NCBI GenBank assembly: GCA_963377175.1
Contig: CAUJNA010002179.1
Location: 297,501-361,500 of the forward strand
Direction: 5' to 3'
DNA: 64,000 nt
Source of the DNA: Effrenium voratum
Taxonomy: Eukaryota; Sar; Dinophyceae; Suessiales; Symbiodiniaceae
Both the position numbers and the translations under genes were made by a program. The notes below the pieces were generated by a model, which saw nothing but the letters and a program-made list of their open reading frames with translations, ran no database searches and was not told the DNA's origin. This document shows, in pieces, positions 1 through 9,706 of the stretch. Numbering within the stretch: the first letter of the stretch is position 1; every line of letters starts with the position of its first letter.

Positions 1-352
1 CCCCTTCTCGTACCTCAATAGGTGTACATGCCCAACAGTTTGGCCCCCAAAGCTTGGTTGACTTTGGGTCTATGCAGCAAACAACCTCAAATTTTGGCAG
101 GGAAGTGGTGGGATTTCAACCACTAAACCACAATAAGCAAAAATGTAGAATATGTCGCAACAACAACCATGATTGCCGTCCCTTCACTCTCCCTCAGACT
201 AACAGCTGGAAGCTCCGCCAATTGGCCGCTCTGAATGGAACCAAGTGTTCCAAAGGCGTCCTGGGAGCTTCCATGTTTGTATGGGAAGCCTGGGCTCCAC
301 CTTTTAGTCTGATGGAAAAGCCACAAACCCAAAGGTCGAGGCTGAGGACATC

Positions 353-465
353 CTTTGCTTGGACGAAATTCACCATGGCAAACCACGATTGTTTGTTGAA
401 ACTTACAGGGGAATCAAATCAATCCAGGTTTCTTAGGTAGTGCAGGATTTCGTCCATCCACGGTA
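353..465. repeat. MITE-like family A, degraded left end
   Basis: The right end matches the family terminal repeat, reading GATTTCGTCCATCCAC then GGTA. The left end keeps only the GGACGAAATT part. The interior has the family hallmarks: an ACAGGGGAATCA stretch and TTTCTTAGGTAGTGCAGG. Confidence 0.6.
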
Positions 466-1358
466 TCAAAGACCGGCCATGGGCGGCATTGCCTTTTCAG
501 TTTTTCAGTGAACACGCCCTTAGTTGCCTACTGGGCACTGATGTGGTAACAAAAGCGCTTTCGACCGTAGGTTTTTCCATGACAACTGGAAACACTGGCT
601 CACTTCCCGATTGACTCTTCGTCTGCTGCTAAAATGAGCTTCGCCAGCTCAAAGTCTAGCAAGAGAGGAAGGTGCCGCTGAAAGACAGGGGCACTCTACT
701 ATCCAAATAGGGATTTGCGTTGCCAAGGGGCCCATACGGCCAGATCATAGGGTCACTCCGTGTAGAAGCTTCAAGACGTAGACCATGTTCCGTCTGAGTG
801 GGCCCTTCTGGTTTCATGTTTCGCTTTGGGAGCTTCACTGGTCTTTGCCATGCTGCAAAAAAGTGTTTTCTTGGCTCACATGTGAAGTCATGAGTTGTCC
901 ATGGATGAATGCAACGCGACTGGTAGCACGGCGTTGTCAATGTTTCTTGCAGTCCCCTACTAAAACTGAACAGAGCAACACCAGTGAAGTTGTACTGCAG
1001 CTCCCGTGTCGCGAATAGCGGGATTCCTTGTAGGTCATGCGCCTCCAATTTCTGGCGCTAGCCACCCGAGCTGAGTGGGCACCAGAGGGAACATTCAACC
1101 CAGCCTTCGCTGGACCCGGCAGTGTCACTAGCGGGGCCAAGGGGTTCAGTAATTACATAGAGAGAGAGAGAGCGGGCGATTGAAAATCATCCCACCCGAG
1201 AACCATGACAAGACATCGTCATTCTGAACCCTTCAAATTCCCTTAAGCATGGGTCATTGCGCAACCCCGGGGTGAAGAGGGTCCAGGCATTCTGAAGCCC
1301 ATCAAAACTCGGCCACCTTGGCGCATCTAGCGTTACTCAGCTGCCCTCTCAGCGTAAT

Positions 1359-1486
1359 GTTGACCCAGGATTAATAAACCCGTCCCATGATTGGGGGGTG
1401 TTCCCTCCAAAAGTGGTCTGAATCCCCACTAAAAGGGGCCACCCCCCTATGAATCAACCAGGGGTATTATTTATCTGGGGTTAACA
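1359..1486. repeat. MITE-like family D copy
   Basis: It begins TGTTGACCCAGG, then AATAAACCCGTCCCAT, and ends with GGGGTTAACA. The interior has mirrored GGGGTGTTCCCTCC and GGGGCCACCCCCC parts. A second copy lies at 32701-32822, which supports a dispersed element with terminal inverted repeats. Confidence 0.65.
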
Positions 1487-2535
1487 TTAGTCTCCAACCA
1501 CTCGACCTACGGTCAGGCGGGCGCACCCGCCGGGCATGTTCACCTTAATGGCGGGGCCATCAGGCACTCGCACCACGGCGTCCCCGGTGGCCTGAGGCGA
1601 AGAGGAGAAGCAGCCGCCGAAACCGAAACCGAAAATCCCTGTTGCCCCCCCCAAAAATCATCTGAGATCTGCTTGACTCAGTTCACGGCCAGAAATAATA
1701 CCGAACACTCACACAACACACACACACACACACGTATGACTGAGTGAGTTCCCAACGACCAGAAATAATACGAAAACACTCAGTTCCAAGGACCTAACAT
1801 ACTAGGATAACCTTTTGGGGCCATGACTAAAAATGGGCAGATAATGGGACATGAAAAGATGAAAAGTCGGGCTTGGGCAAGTGGATTGATTCTGGCCTGT
1901 AACGTGTGAAGAGAGCTGAAACATCTGGTGCTGACTTCGGCCCCCGCAAAACCCACAACTAAAGACGCGAAAGGAGCAGAGAAAGATCAACGAGCCCAAA
2001 ATGGCTCCACAGGGATCCTTACATTATACACCTGAACATTGCCTTGTAAATGGTGGTTTCCCTTTATTTGGTGGAAAAAGCAACATGTTTAAGATGGGCA
2101 CAATGTATCTTTTAAGGAGCCCTGCTCCATTTTGCACGCTTGCTCATGAGTGGGTACATGTTCATCCCCTCGTTCACGCGTCCCCATATTCTAGCCAGAG
2201 TCCAATGATTTGAGAATAGTTGTTCAATCGTTGACCCTTTCGTGGACATCGTTTGGTGAATGTTGTGTCCACCAATGACATTTCGGGGGGTTCTCCATTC
2301 AAAATCGTGAGCCTGCACCCGAAAGAACTACCCATGAAAAAAAGGGAAGTGATTCAGCCACCATAATCTTGGGTTGCAATAACCAACCATTTTACAGCTG
2401 GAATTTTGAAGGTTTAGGTGGTTGCTACATAGTGGTCATATATCTCTCCCAGCCTTCTAAAGGACCCAGGGGAGGGAATTTTAGTGTTTCGTATATATAT
2501 ATATATATGTCTCATCATTTTCCTTGGGACGTTCC

Positions 2536-2655
2536 TTGGTTGACGCTGAAAGGGCAGCAACAATTTAAATGTTAGCAGTTAAGTGGTTGGATGTCCCACT
2601 AAACTAAACCACAATAAGCAAAAAAGATTCAAATTGTTTCCCAACAACCACCAAA
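2536..2655. repeat. Dispersed repeat F copy
   Basis: It contains TTGGTTGACGCTGAAAGG followed by a segment with ACTAAACCACAATAAGC and TTTCCCAACAACCACC. The same order of blocks recurs near 4075, 31745 and 40733, so this is a dispersed repeat. No coding capacity is seen. Confidence 0.55.
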
Positions 2656-3796
2656 CGGTTCGGTGGCCAACAGCCTCTCCGCGGCAAAAAATCGACAAAC
2701 CCCGGCGGCGATTCTCGTTTTCAAAGCTGCCGCCCGCGCCGGGCTCAGGGAGCCGGCGGCCACCGCAATCACCGCCTCGCGAGCCGCGAGCGAGCGGAGG
2801 TCCAGGGAACCCGAGCAACGGGGCGGTGGGAACGGTGGGGCAAAATGGGGCCGTGCCCGGAGCCCGAAACTTGGTGGACTAAACCACAATAGGCAGAAAA
2901 TTTGAAATGTTTCCCAACAACTACAATGGAAAGAACTCTCCAAGTTGGAATTCGCCCATTCCATCATTGTGGGTTGCAATCGTTCCCGTGTTTAAGTTGG
3001 AATTTGTTAGGGTATAGGTACACTGATTCGTGTTCTTGGCTCTGGCAGGGGATGTTTCCCAGTGACTAAGGATACCAGATTCAGATTCGGAGGTGCCGTT
3101 CTATTTCTCCTAACGTCACTTAGGCAATTCAAGGTAGGCGCACGACAAGATTGAAAACTTCCAAACGGGACCCTGTGGCTCAAGAATAGGGTCCCAAATG
3201 GGTCGCCCTGGCCAATGGACAAGTAGATTAAAACCGGTCCCCTAACTCTGAAATGTTGACCTACAGGTTTCAAGAACAACAAGCAAGTTGAAGATGAAGG
3301 AACCCTTATCCGGTTCATTGGCTCTCCAGTGATTTCAGTTGTTGATTGGGCAAAGGGGTGTCCCACCCGTCAAAGCAATGGGAACATGGCGAAGGACTAC
3401 CCCCAAAACAGCCAGAGCCGATTTGATGGCACTATATGTTTTTGCCCCGGAGGTGGCATTCTGGATGGGTTTGAAAGGGAAACCAAAGGGAAACTACCTA
3501 CCAGAACATGCTCCCACATTTTTCAGAAACACCCATGCAGGTTTAACCCTTACCCCATGGAACCTGGCTGGAGCCCGCCCAAATTGCTCTTGAACTGACC
3601 CGCGCGTTTTGGGTTGCATGCGCGATCCAGCCGCATGTCATCGGCCAATTGCCGCTGTGGAGGTCCAGCTGAAAGGCTCCCGAGGTCGTAGGCCATGATC
3701 GTGGGCCCTTGCCCGTGCGGCCGCTTCACAGGCGCTTTGAGCAGCGGATCCCGGAAGATCTCCCGTTGGGGTCAATCAGAAGGGTTTTGGCCAACC

Positions 3797-3940
3797 TGTC
3801 TGTGGACGGTTGCCAGATCCATCTCGAACCACTTGGAAACCATGGTTGAAACTATTAGTTTGCTGGTACGTACAGGGGAATAATCATATCATTCAAGGGT
3901 TTCTTAGGCGGTGCGAAATGCATTTCGTCCATCCACGGTA
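3797..3940. repeat. MITE-like family A copy
   Basis: The right end reads CATTTCGTCCATCCACGGTA. The left end, CTGTGGACGG then ATCCATCTCGAACCAC, is a diverged form of its reverse complement. Confidence 0.6.
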
Positions 3941-4071
3941 GAAGCTTGAATTGGCAGTAAACCCTGTGCTTTAAGATGTCCATTTGGAAGGCTTCGGCGT
4001 CTTGTAAAGGACCCGACTTTGTTCCAGGTCAGTTTTGGCCTTGGTGACAATGAGCTGGCGACATGACCTTA

Positions 4072-4320
4072 TCTTGGTTGACGTTGGAAGGGGAGCAAAG
4101 ATTTTAATCTTAGCAGTTCAGTGAGGAAATCCACCACTAAACCACAATACGCAAAAACGTGAAAAATGTTTCCCTAGGTCCTCCAGTAGAGAGATTAGAA
4201 TAAGGGTGCCCTTTTTTCTGTAGTCTATTTTAGTAGGCAGTAGGGGAGTTCAGTTTTCCCCCCCCAAAAAAGGGCAAAAGGGCACTACTGGGGACCTAGT
4301 TCCCAACAACAACCATGGAA
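4072..4320. repeat. Repeat F copy split by a family C element
   Basis: The repeat F blocks (TTGGTTGACGTTGGAAGGGG, then ACTAAACCACAATACGC) run up to GTTTCC at 4173. They resume at 4300 with TTCCCAACAACAACCATGG. The family C element at 4174-4299 sits exactly between, flanked by TTCC on both sides, which shows nesting. Confidence 0.65.
4174..4299. repeat. MITE-like family C copy
   Basis: Terminal inverted repeats CTAGGTCC and GGACCTAG bound an interior with AGTCTATTTTAGTAGG. Related copies lie at 28533, 42363, 45906 and 50876. A TTCC sequence on both sides is a candidate target duplication. Confidence 0.75.
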
Positions 4321-4852
4321 CCGCGTGAAGAACTTGCTCTGAGCCGGGCACCGCCCAGGACATGATCTCTGTCCTGCGCCGACCCAAACTGTCGCCCCAG
4401 CCTTGGGAAATTGAGGTGGGCTGGCGCATCTGAGGCTCGGTACCCTTCTTTTGCAGAAACACACAATTCCAGGCGAATGCTTCCCAATCTAGAGCAGTAG
4501 GAAGCTTCTTCACGGCTCGAAGAAAGCCCAAACTTGCTTGCCCAGACAAGCCCACAGCAAGTGTCTCGCCTCGCCAGGTGAATTACTGCAGGGCAAACCG
4601 CATGAGACTCCGTGGCCCGCCCAAAAGGGGAAAGGAGTGCCAACAACTGGGGTGAGTAAAAGTTACCGCACATTGGTGAATCTTTGCGATGCAATTGGCA
4701 TGCCGCATCGGTTGGCAGCCCAAGCTTGTTATGTTCTTTCAAAGGGGTCCCAATGGTTTTGGTTGACTGAAAAGGCAAACCAGCCACTGTCGGTCCCCAA
4801 GCAGCTCCCCACAAAAACTCACATGAGCACGGGCAGAACATGTTCCCGAGAA

Positions 4853-4959
4853 GTAGTGGATGGCAAATGTTGCACTTTGAAACCATTGGAAACCATTGTT
4901 TGTTGTATTTGCAAGGTCATCATTCCAGGTGCGAAAATGGATTTCGTCCATTCACAGTA
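4853..4959. repeat. MITE-like family A copy
   Basis: It starts AGTAGTGGATGGCAAATG and ends GGATTTCGTCCATTCACAGTA. These are diverged versions of the family terminal repeats. Confidence 0.6.
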
Positions 4960-6645
4960 TAGGTGCCCCCCCATGCTTCGCACGCGGAGCATGGAGCCAA
5001 AGTCCTCCGGCCCATTTAGCTCCTGGCGGCAAAAACCCGGCGCATGCGCGCGGGTGCTCGCGGGTTCCAAGTCGGTCGCCGTGGGACGTAGAAAATTTGG
5101 AGCTTGGCGGTACCAACCGAAACTAGCTCATGACCATGGGCCATGGGAAAACACACAATTCGTCCAGACCTCGCCAGTTGCAGGCTTTCCATCGCCCCTT
5201 GCTTCCGGCTCCAAGGGATTAGAATTGATAAATGGATGCAGACTTCTCAGGTGCCCATTAGGCACTTCAGCCACCCCTGAACACTTCTAACCTTACACTT
5301 CCCCCACTTGGAAGCAGCAGTTTCCGCCAAAGGCAGTGCCTCACGTGGGGCTGGTGTTGATGGATGGGTTGGGGGTGATTCGGTAGCCGTGCACAAATTG
5401 AAGCCATGCGGATTCTCTCTAAACAACAAAGATTGTTTCTCAAAATAGGGATCGGCCCACTTACAGGATGGTTTTAAGAGGAAACCAAAAGGAAACCAGC
5501 CTTCCCCCCAACAAAAAACAGAGAAAGGTGATGTCTGAACGGGCTGAAAATGATAATGTGGGACCCCCTGCCACACTCTGAAGCGATGACGTGGCTCATG
5601 TTCAACAAAAGATATCTTATCTTGAGTCCGTTTTCCAACGAAACCGATCTCCAAGGTGGCCACGCCACTGCCCACCGGGTTTCCTTTAGAGGTTTGATGG
5701 GATAAATGTGTGACCAATGGGTGGAGACTGCCTAAACCTTCAAAAGTCCAGCTTTAAAATGGTTGTTTTTGCAGCCCAAAGTTTGGGTTGGCAAATTCCC
5801 CCCTTTTTTATTGGTATTTTGAGGGCAGGGTTGTTGTTGGGTCTCGGGCTTGGGGGGGTGGAATCTATCTTAGATCCCTCGAATGGATGGCTACAAACGC
5901 TGCCAGTGACGCCCTTCAGGGCTGCTGCGACATCCCCATCAGGGTACAACGGTAATTCTGGAACGAAGAACCAAAGGAAACCACCAACCTATACCCCCAA
6001 AAAATCCAACTTAAGACTGGGTGATTGCAACCCAACATTATGGTTGGTGAATTCCAACTGTTGTTAAATGGGTAGTTCTTTCAGGTCCAGGCAGACTAAT
6101 TTCAATCCTCAGCGCTCTTGATTGGAGAAAAAAACCCTTACAGCAAGTGCCCCTCTGCCCCATGGTGGAAGGAGACACCTTGATCTTGCTGGGCCAAAGG
6201 AAAGCGCCAAAAAATCAACCTGAGCAAATCCAACACTCGAATTGTGATTGCCCTGAGATTGTCAGTTGCAAAGGGACCTGGAAGTGATGGCCTTATCATG
6301 ACAAAGATGGTCTCCTTATGGGAAAATGGAACCCTGTTGTTTCAACCCAGCAGTTTGCCAACCTCCATACCTGTTGGTTGGTCCTTGCAACAGGTTGGCG
6401 CCCCAAAGAAAATAGCTAAGAGCTTGTCTTTCGTTTAACTCCAGTTTTTCAGCCATGAAAGGAATATTCACCATGGCCCAGGCTTCAGTGATCTCACATA
6501 TGTGCCATGTCGGCCATGGTCACGGTTCCCTTGGCGCGAGGAATCCTTGCCATGGTTTTTTTTAAAAAAAATCCTCAAGGGGTTGAACATATGCAGTCTC
6601 TAATCCCACGTAAGGGAGGTCTTTCGACTGCAGCCCCCCACCCCC

Positions 6646-6695
6646 AAAAAATAGTAAAAGGAGAATTCAAAGAATTATTCTTTCTACTATTTTTT
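6646..6695. repeat. Terminal palindrome at left tip
   Basis: The outermost 50 nt form an imperfect hairpin. The perfect 11-bp arms are AAAAAATAGTA at 6646-6656 and TACTATTTTTT at 6685-6695. The inner arms AAAGGAGAATTC and GAATTATTCTTTC pair partly around an AAA loop. The same palindrome, in the same relative orientation, forms the right tip. Confidence 0.8.
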
Positions 6696-7066
6696 CTCCA
6701 ACAGCAACACAACAAACAGAAAACAAAATCCAGAACAACAAGCAAACAAAAAAAAAATCACAACCAGCAACAAAAATATTTAATCACAGCATGCAACATT
6801 AAATAATTCAAACAAGCATACCAACAAAACAGCAACACTCTAAATCATCAAAGAACCCAAACTCAAAAACACACATCAACAAAAATCAAAGCAACATACT
6901 AACAAAAAATATCATAAGAGTATCAAACAAAACAAAAACAATCAGCCAAAGCACGAAAAAATTGAAGAAGCATGCCAAGTCTAAACAACGCACTTTGAAA
7001 GAGATAAGCAAATTATAATAATTCAATCTTTACAAACGATAAATATATTACACTTATAACATATAA
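6646..7066. repeat. Left terminal inverted repeat of the viral element
   Basis: It matches the reverse complement of 27780-28201 with only about three differences: an A-run of different make-up near 6750, a T/A change near 6944 and a C/A change near 7053. It begins AAAAAATAGTAAAAGG. It is purine/adenine-rich on this strand and contains no gene. Such near-identity points to recent insertion or to homogenisation during replication. Confidence 0.95.
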
Positions 7067-7150
7067 GGGTATAAATGTTATTATTATAGTATGATTAAGA
7101 AGTTATTATGCTATGTCAATCACTCCAGAGCACAGCGTGGCTTGTCCATG

Positions 7151-7342
7151 AGCATATGTGAGCACTCCTGTGAGCATCTGTGAGCACTCCCTTAAGCATA
7201 TGTGAGCACTCCCTTAAGCATATGTGAGCACTTCCTTAAGCATATGTGAGCACTCCCTTAAGCATATGTGAGCACTTCCTTAAGCATATGTGAGCACTCC
7301 TGCCAGCATATGTGAGCACTGTTCCAAGCGTATACGCGCACT
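7151..7342. repeat. 22-bp iteron-like tandem repeat array
   Basis: There are eight full copies of a 22-bp unit and a degenerate ninth. The constant part is AGCATATGTGAGCACT, followed by six variable bases, mostly CCCTTA or TCCTTA. Each unit carries a CATATG palindrome and a GTGAGCAC half-symmetric block. It is present once in the element, just inside the left TIR. Spacing near two helical turns would suit repeated protein binding; an origin, enhancer or packaging role is inference. Confidence 0.85.
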
Positions 7343-7528
7343 TTTGGATATTCCCCTTAAATCTATCATTTTCAAATTTTAGAATTCCTATTTTTTACTG
7401 TGTTGTCGTTGGATGAACCTAGAAATTTCAAGTTTCAAGCCCAACCCCAAACTCAAAACCCTTAATCCGTCAAACTCACCAAGATTTCACAAATTAATTC
7501 GCTAGGTATTTTGTATAGGTCTTCTTGC

Positions 7529-7567
7529 TAAATAATTCTAATACATTCATATTATTAGAATTATTTA
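7529..7567 (-). terminator. AT-rich hairpin downstream of the leftward gene block
   Basis: A perfect 15-bp stem (7529-7543 with 7553-7567) around a 9-nt loop lies a few bases beyond the stop codon of the leftward gene at 7576-7896. Its position suggests a 3'-end or termination signal. Similar stems lie at other gene borders of the element. Confidence 0.5.
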
Positions 7568-7575
7568 GATATTAA

Positions 7576-7896
7576 TTATTCAAATAATACATATACTCCA
7601 TCATCATTTTTTGTAATTTTGTAAAATTCTAAAGTGGTGTTTTTAGGTTGTTTGATTTTTCCTGTATTCAACATATCACAGTATTTCTTTTGCTTTGTAG
7701 GATAATCACCCGTTGGTCTTCCTATAGATTTTGCTTGAAATATCTTTTCGATTTTTTCTTTATCTTCATTGCGTTCAACTGGTTTCATTTTGTCATCAAT
7801 GGATTTAATCATATCATTTAAGGTTTTAATATTTTTACCAATTAATGTTATCTTCTTCATTAAATCATTAATACTATAATTCTCATTTTCAGACAT
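7576..7896 (-). CDS. Hypothetical protein, 106 aa
   Basis: Family not recognised. The first 50 residues look like an amphipathic helix or short coiled coil (repeated Ile/Leu/Met among Lys/Asp). The second half has a GRPTGDYPTKQKKYCDML segment with clustered basic residues. The ATG is preceded at 7910-7916 by a leftward ATCTAAA motif of the element's TCTA class. It is the last gene of the leftward cluster and ends just before a hairpin. AT-rich codon use matches the capsid genes, which supports it as real. No function can be assigned. Confidence 0.75.
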   Translation of the reverse strand: MSENENYSINDLMKKITLIGKNIKTLNDMIKSIDDKMKPVERNEDKEKIEKIFQAKSIGRPTGDYPTKQKKYCDMLNTGKIKQPKNTTLEFYKITKNDDGVYVLFE

Positions 7897-7926
7897 TACT
7901 ATATATTTATTTAGATAATTATTTAT

Positions 7927-8259
7927 TTAATTATACGTTTTATTATATAATTTACCTGAATAATTTAATGTTATATATGTAAATAAATTATATTCTAAGA
8001 GTCTTTCATCAATTTTATTTTTCAATTTTATTAAACCTTCATCGTTACCTGTAATTTCAAAAAACTTCAACATTTTATCAAATTTATCTGGTTTAGTTAT
8101 ACCTTTCATAAAATATTTATTGTTAAATTTAGCATCTAACCAATAAAAATATTCTATACTCAATTGCCTAGCAAAGTTTTTATCACCATCGAATATATCA
8201 TTAATTTCTTCATCGTCAAAAGTTATAATTCTATGGTCTTGTCCATTCATAGTTGGCAT
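7927..8259 (-). CDS. Hypothetical protein, 110 aa
   Basis: No domain recognised. It is a mildly acidic N-terminus followed by aromatic-rich helical sequence (EYFYWLDAKFNNKYF) and a Lys/Asp-rich middle. There is no signal peptide and no membrane segment. An ATCTAATTA box in leftward orientation lies at 8274-8282, fifteen bases upstream of the ATG. It is separated from the next gene by 30 bp of AT-rich DNA. Its place among small leftward genes suggests an accessory role, which is inference only. Confidence 0.75.
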   Translation of the reverse strand: MPTMNGQDHRIITFDDEEINDIFDGDKNFARQLSIEYFYWLDAKFNNKYFMKGITKPDKFDKMLKFFEITGNDEGLIKLKNKIDERLLEYNLFTYITLNYSGKLYNKTYN

Positions 8260-8348
8260 TATGATTATATAAATAATTAGATATTTATTTAAATATTTAT
8301 TTATTTATATTTATAAAGTGCAATTATGTTAAATCTACTCTTTAAATA

Positions 8349-8711
8349 CTAATTTTTCATGATTTGTTTAACAGTTTCCTGAGTTTCGTTTTCATTATTA
8401 TCGGTTGGTGTTGCTTGCCTACCAAATTTAAAAGTTATACTATGGACATCAGTTTCTAAGTTGATACTGTCTTTAGTTTTATCAATACTCATTTTCTTAT
8501 CATTTTTACTTATTTTGAAACTTGTTGGAATACATGAACATTTACATGTTTTATTATTTTTTATTTCTAATTCATTTTTAAGTTCTAACATCTTTTTGCA
8601 CATAGGACAAGCAATCTCAAATACTGATGTTTCTTTAACAATTTCTCCGCTATCTTCTGTTGAAGAAACACTTAAACCTGTCTTATTCTTTTTGTTTTTC
8701 TTTTTTGGCAT
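8349..8711 (-). CDS. Small zinc-binding-like protein, 120 aa
   Basis: A lysine-rich N-terminus (PKKKNKKNK, a candidate nuclear localisation signal) is followed by CPMCKK and, about twenty residues later, a CKCSC cluster. These four to five cysteines could hold one zinc ion. The C-terminal part is polar with a short beta-like stretch (SITFKFG). The upstream sequence GCTAATATAA is a weak form of the TCTA-class box. Its start overlaps the end of the next upstream frame (8683-8871) by 29 nt, as in compact viral genomes. Function unknown; nucleic-acid binding is a reasonable guess. Confidence 0.75.
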   Translation of the reverse strand: MPKKKNKKNKTGLSVSSTEDSGEIVKETSVFEIACPMCKKMLELKNELEIKNNKTCKCSCIPTSFKISKNDKKMSIDKTKDSINLETDVHSITFKFGRQATPTDNNENETQETVKQIMKN

Positions 8712-8871
8712 TTATATTAGCATTTATATTTTTAATATATTGTATCAAAAACTTAATTAATTCTAAAATAAAATAACATATTTTTTTACATCTATTATCA
8801 GTTATTAGTACTTGTTCTATATTCTCCATTTCATCTATTATATTAATATAATCTGAATAACTCCTTTTCAT
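8683..8871 (-). CDS. Hypothetical small protein, 62 aa
   Basis: A short frame with a hydrophobic helix-like middle (CYFILELIKFLIQYI) and a basic tail ending KKEKQKE. It may be a small membrane-associated protein. Its ATG overlaps the TGA stop of the upstream C2H2-like gene as ATGA at 8868-8871, and its end overlaps the gene at 8349-8711. This tight packing favours a real gene, but the length makes chance possible. Confidence 0.5.
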   Translation of the reverse strand: MKRSYSDYINIIDEMENIEQVLITDNRCKKICYFILELIKFLIQYIKNINANINAKKEKQKE

Positions 8872-9050
8872 ATTAAATAATAAGATAAATTATTTTTAAT
8901 TTCTGTCTTTCTTTTCTTGTAAAGTTTTTTCATTGTATCGTCTTTATTCCATCTATATTCTACAAATTTCTGATGATGTTTTGAATTTAGATGTTTAAAT
9001 AAATATTTGTCATCATAAGTTTTACCACAATTGCAATGGATAATTGTCAT
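8868..9050 (-). CDS. Single zinc-finger protein, about 60 aa
   Basis: I chose the ATG at 9050 because the longer frame to 9077 would start at a TTG. The protein begins MTIIHCNCG and has the pattern C-x-C-x12-H-x4-H (HCNCGKTYDDKYLFKHLNSK), a C2H2-like finger. A basic helix follows. It ends ATGA-coupled to the next leftward frame. A DNA- or RNA-binding regulator is likely from the motif, with the target unknown. Confidence 0.6.
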   Translation of the reverse strand: MTIIHCNCGKTYDDKYLFKHLNSKHHQKFVEYRWNKDDTMKKLYKKRKTEIKNNLSYYLI

Positions 9051-9077
9051 ATAAATAATAAGATAAATTATTTTCAA

Positions 9078-9285
9078 TTAATCTTATTATTTTCATGCAT
9101 AATAGATTATTGGTGGGGCACAGCACTTGGGGTTTTCATTGCACGCGAGAGAGATACAAACTAATTAGCTTCAATGCTTACTGATTGAAGCAATGGAAAC
9201 CTGTTCCATTATGTTATTCACCGCCACTCATAACATAATGATGGTCGCGTTAGCACGCGAGGCTCGTTCCTCGCGTCCATTAATA
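9078..9285. ncRNA. Hairpin-rich noncoding stretch, possible structured RNA
   Basis: About 208 bp between two leftward genes, more GC-rich than the surrounding element. In 110 nt it holds four perfect inverted repeats in series: 9168-9175 with 9184-9191 (8 bp), 9192-9198 with 9204-9210 (7 bp), 9207-9217 with 9230-9240 (11 bp) and 9255-9262 with 9269-9276 (8 bp). The second and third overlap and so exclude each other, which would suit a switch. The last belongs to the GC-palindrome family also found inside genes. Whether this is an RNA, a DNA-level signal or a group of inserted palindromes is open. Confidence 0.4.
9241..9278. repeat. GC-rich palindromic repeat, intergenic copy
   Basis: It reads GGTCGCGTTAGCACGCGAGG, followed by CTCGTTCCTCGCGTCC. 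It aligns with the copies at 16084-16116 and 18006-18038 inside genes. Two overlapping stems, one around TAGC and one around CTCGTT, give it the same double-palindrome plan. Confidence 0.6.
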
Positions 9286-9645
9286 TTAAATAGAATATTT
9301 ATTTAAATTATTTTCTTTAGCTTTAGTAAGTTTTAGTGCAGTTAGCATATGAACATCTAGAATATTATTATTAATAACTTCTTGTACACTATTTATCATT
9401 TCATCTGTATATATATTAGAATAATCTTTCATAAAATTTACTAACTTTCTAAAATTAAAATCTAGGTTATTGTCATTTTCAATTGCGGACTTGGATACTA
9501 CGATATTATAATTTTTAATTCCAGATAAAAAGTATAACATCGTATCATAATATATTTGTACAGTATCTGGAACTAAGACATCACCAAATTTATATATCCT
9601 CCGAATACTAGCCACTTCACTTAAATTAATAGATTCTATAGCCAT
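9286..9645 (-). CDS. Hypothetical protein, 119 aa
   Basis: Not recognised. It appears to be an all-helical small protein with a conserved-looking N-terminus (MAIESINLSEVASIRRIYKF) and Asn/Lys-rich helices. It is divergent with the packaging ATPase, with only 61 bp between the two ATGs, so the two may share a bidirectional promoter. No TCTA or CTTAAAGA box is present in that gap. I considered a histone-like fold from its size and helices but see no supporting motif. Confidence 0.7.
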   Translation of the reverse strand: MAIESINLSEVASIRRIYKFGDVLVPDTVQIYYDTMLYFLSGIKNYNIVVSKSAIENDNNLDFNFRKLVNFMKDYSNIYTDEMINSVQEVINNNILDVHMLTALKLTKAKENNLNKYSI

Positions 9646-9706
9646 TATGATATAATTATATTATATATTTTTTTTATTTATAAGTATTTATAATATTATT
9701 TTTATT

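Larger units (their letters stand above)
1..6645. other. Left host flank, no convincing gene
   Basis: Mixed-GC DNA with many short open frames on both strands but none with a recognisable domain, consistent codon use or clear splice borders. It holds MITE-like elements (listed separately), short (GA)n near 1159, (CA)n near 1715 and (TA)n near 2495. Several diverged copies of a repeat with the core ACTAAACCACAATAAGCA lie near 122, 2599, 2878 and 4136. I see no gene here. Confidence 0.6.
7067..7575. other. Noncoding leader between left TIR and first gene
   Basis: About 510 bp without an open frame. It holds the 22-bp repeat array (7151-7342), a stretch of no recognised content (7345-7528) and a strong hairpin (7529-7567). 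The right end of the element has no equivalent, so this side may carry replication or regulatory signals. Confidence 0.6.

Noticed and set aside
4538..5290. 250-aa plus-strand frame
   Set aside because: It runs through a family A element and has no recognisable domain; opposite frames are almost as long.
7151..7342. CRISPR-like array
   Set aside because: The units are contiguous 22-bp repeats without spacers, in a eukaryotic viral element.
8461..8760. 99-aa hydrophobic plus-strand frame
   Set aside because: It is the complement of the Lys-rich zinc-like gene at 8349-8711; hydrophobicity follows from antisense Lys/Asn codons.
9286..9645. Histone-like protein
   Set aside because: Size and helices alone suggested it; no histone motif was found.
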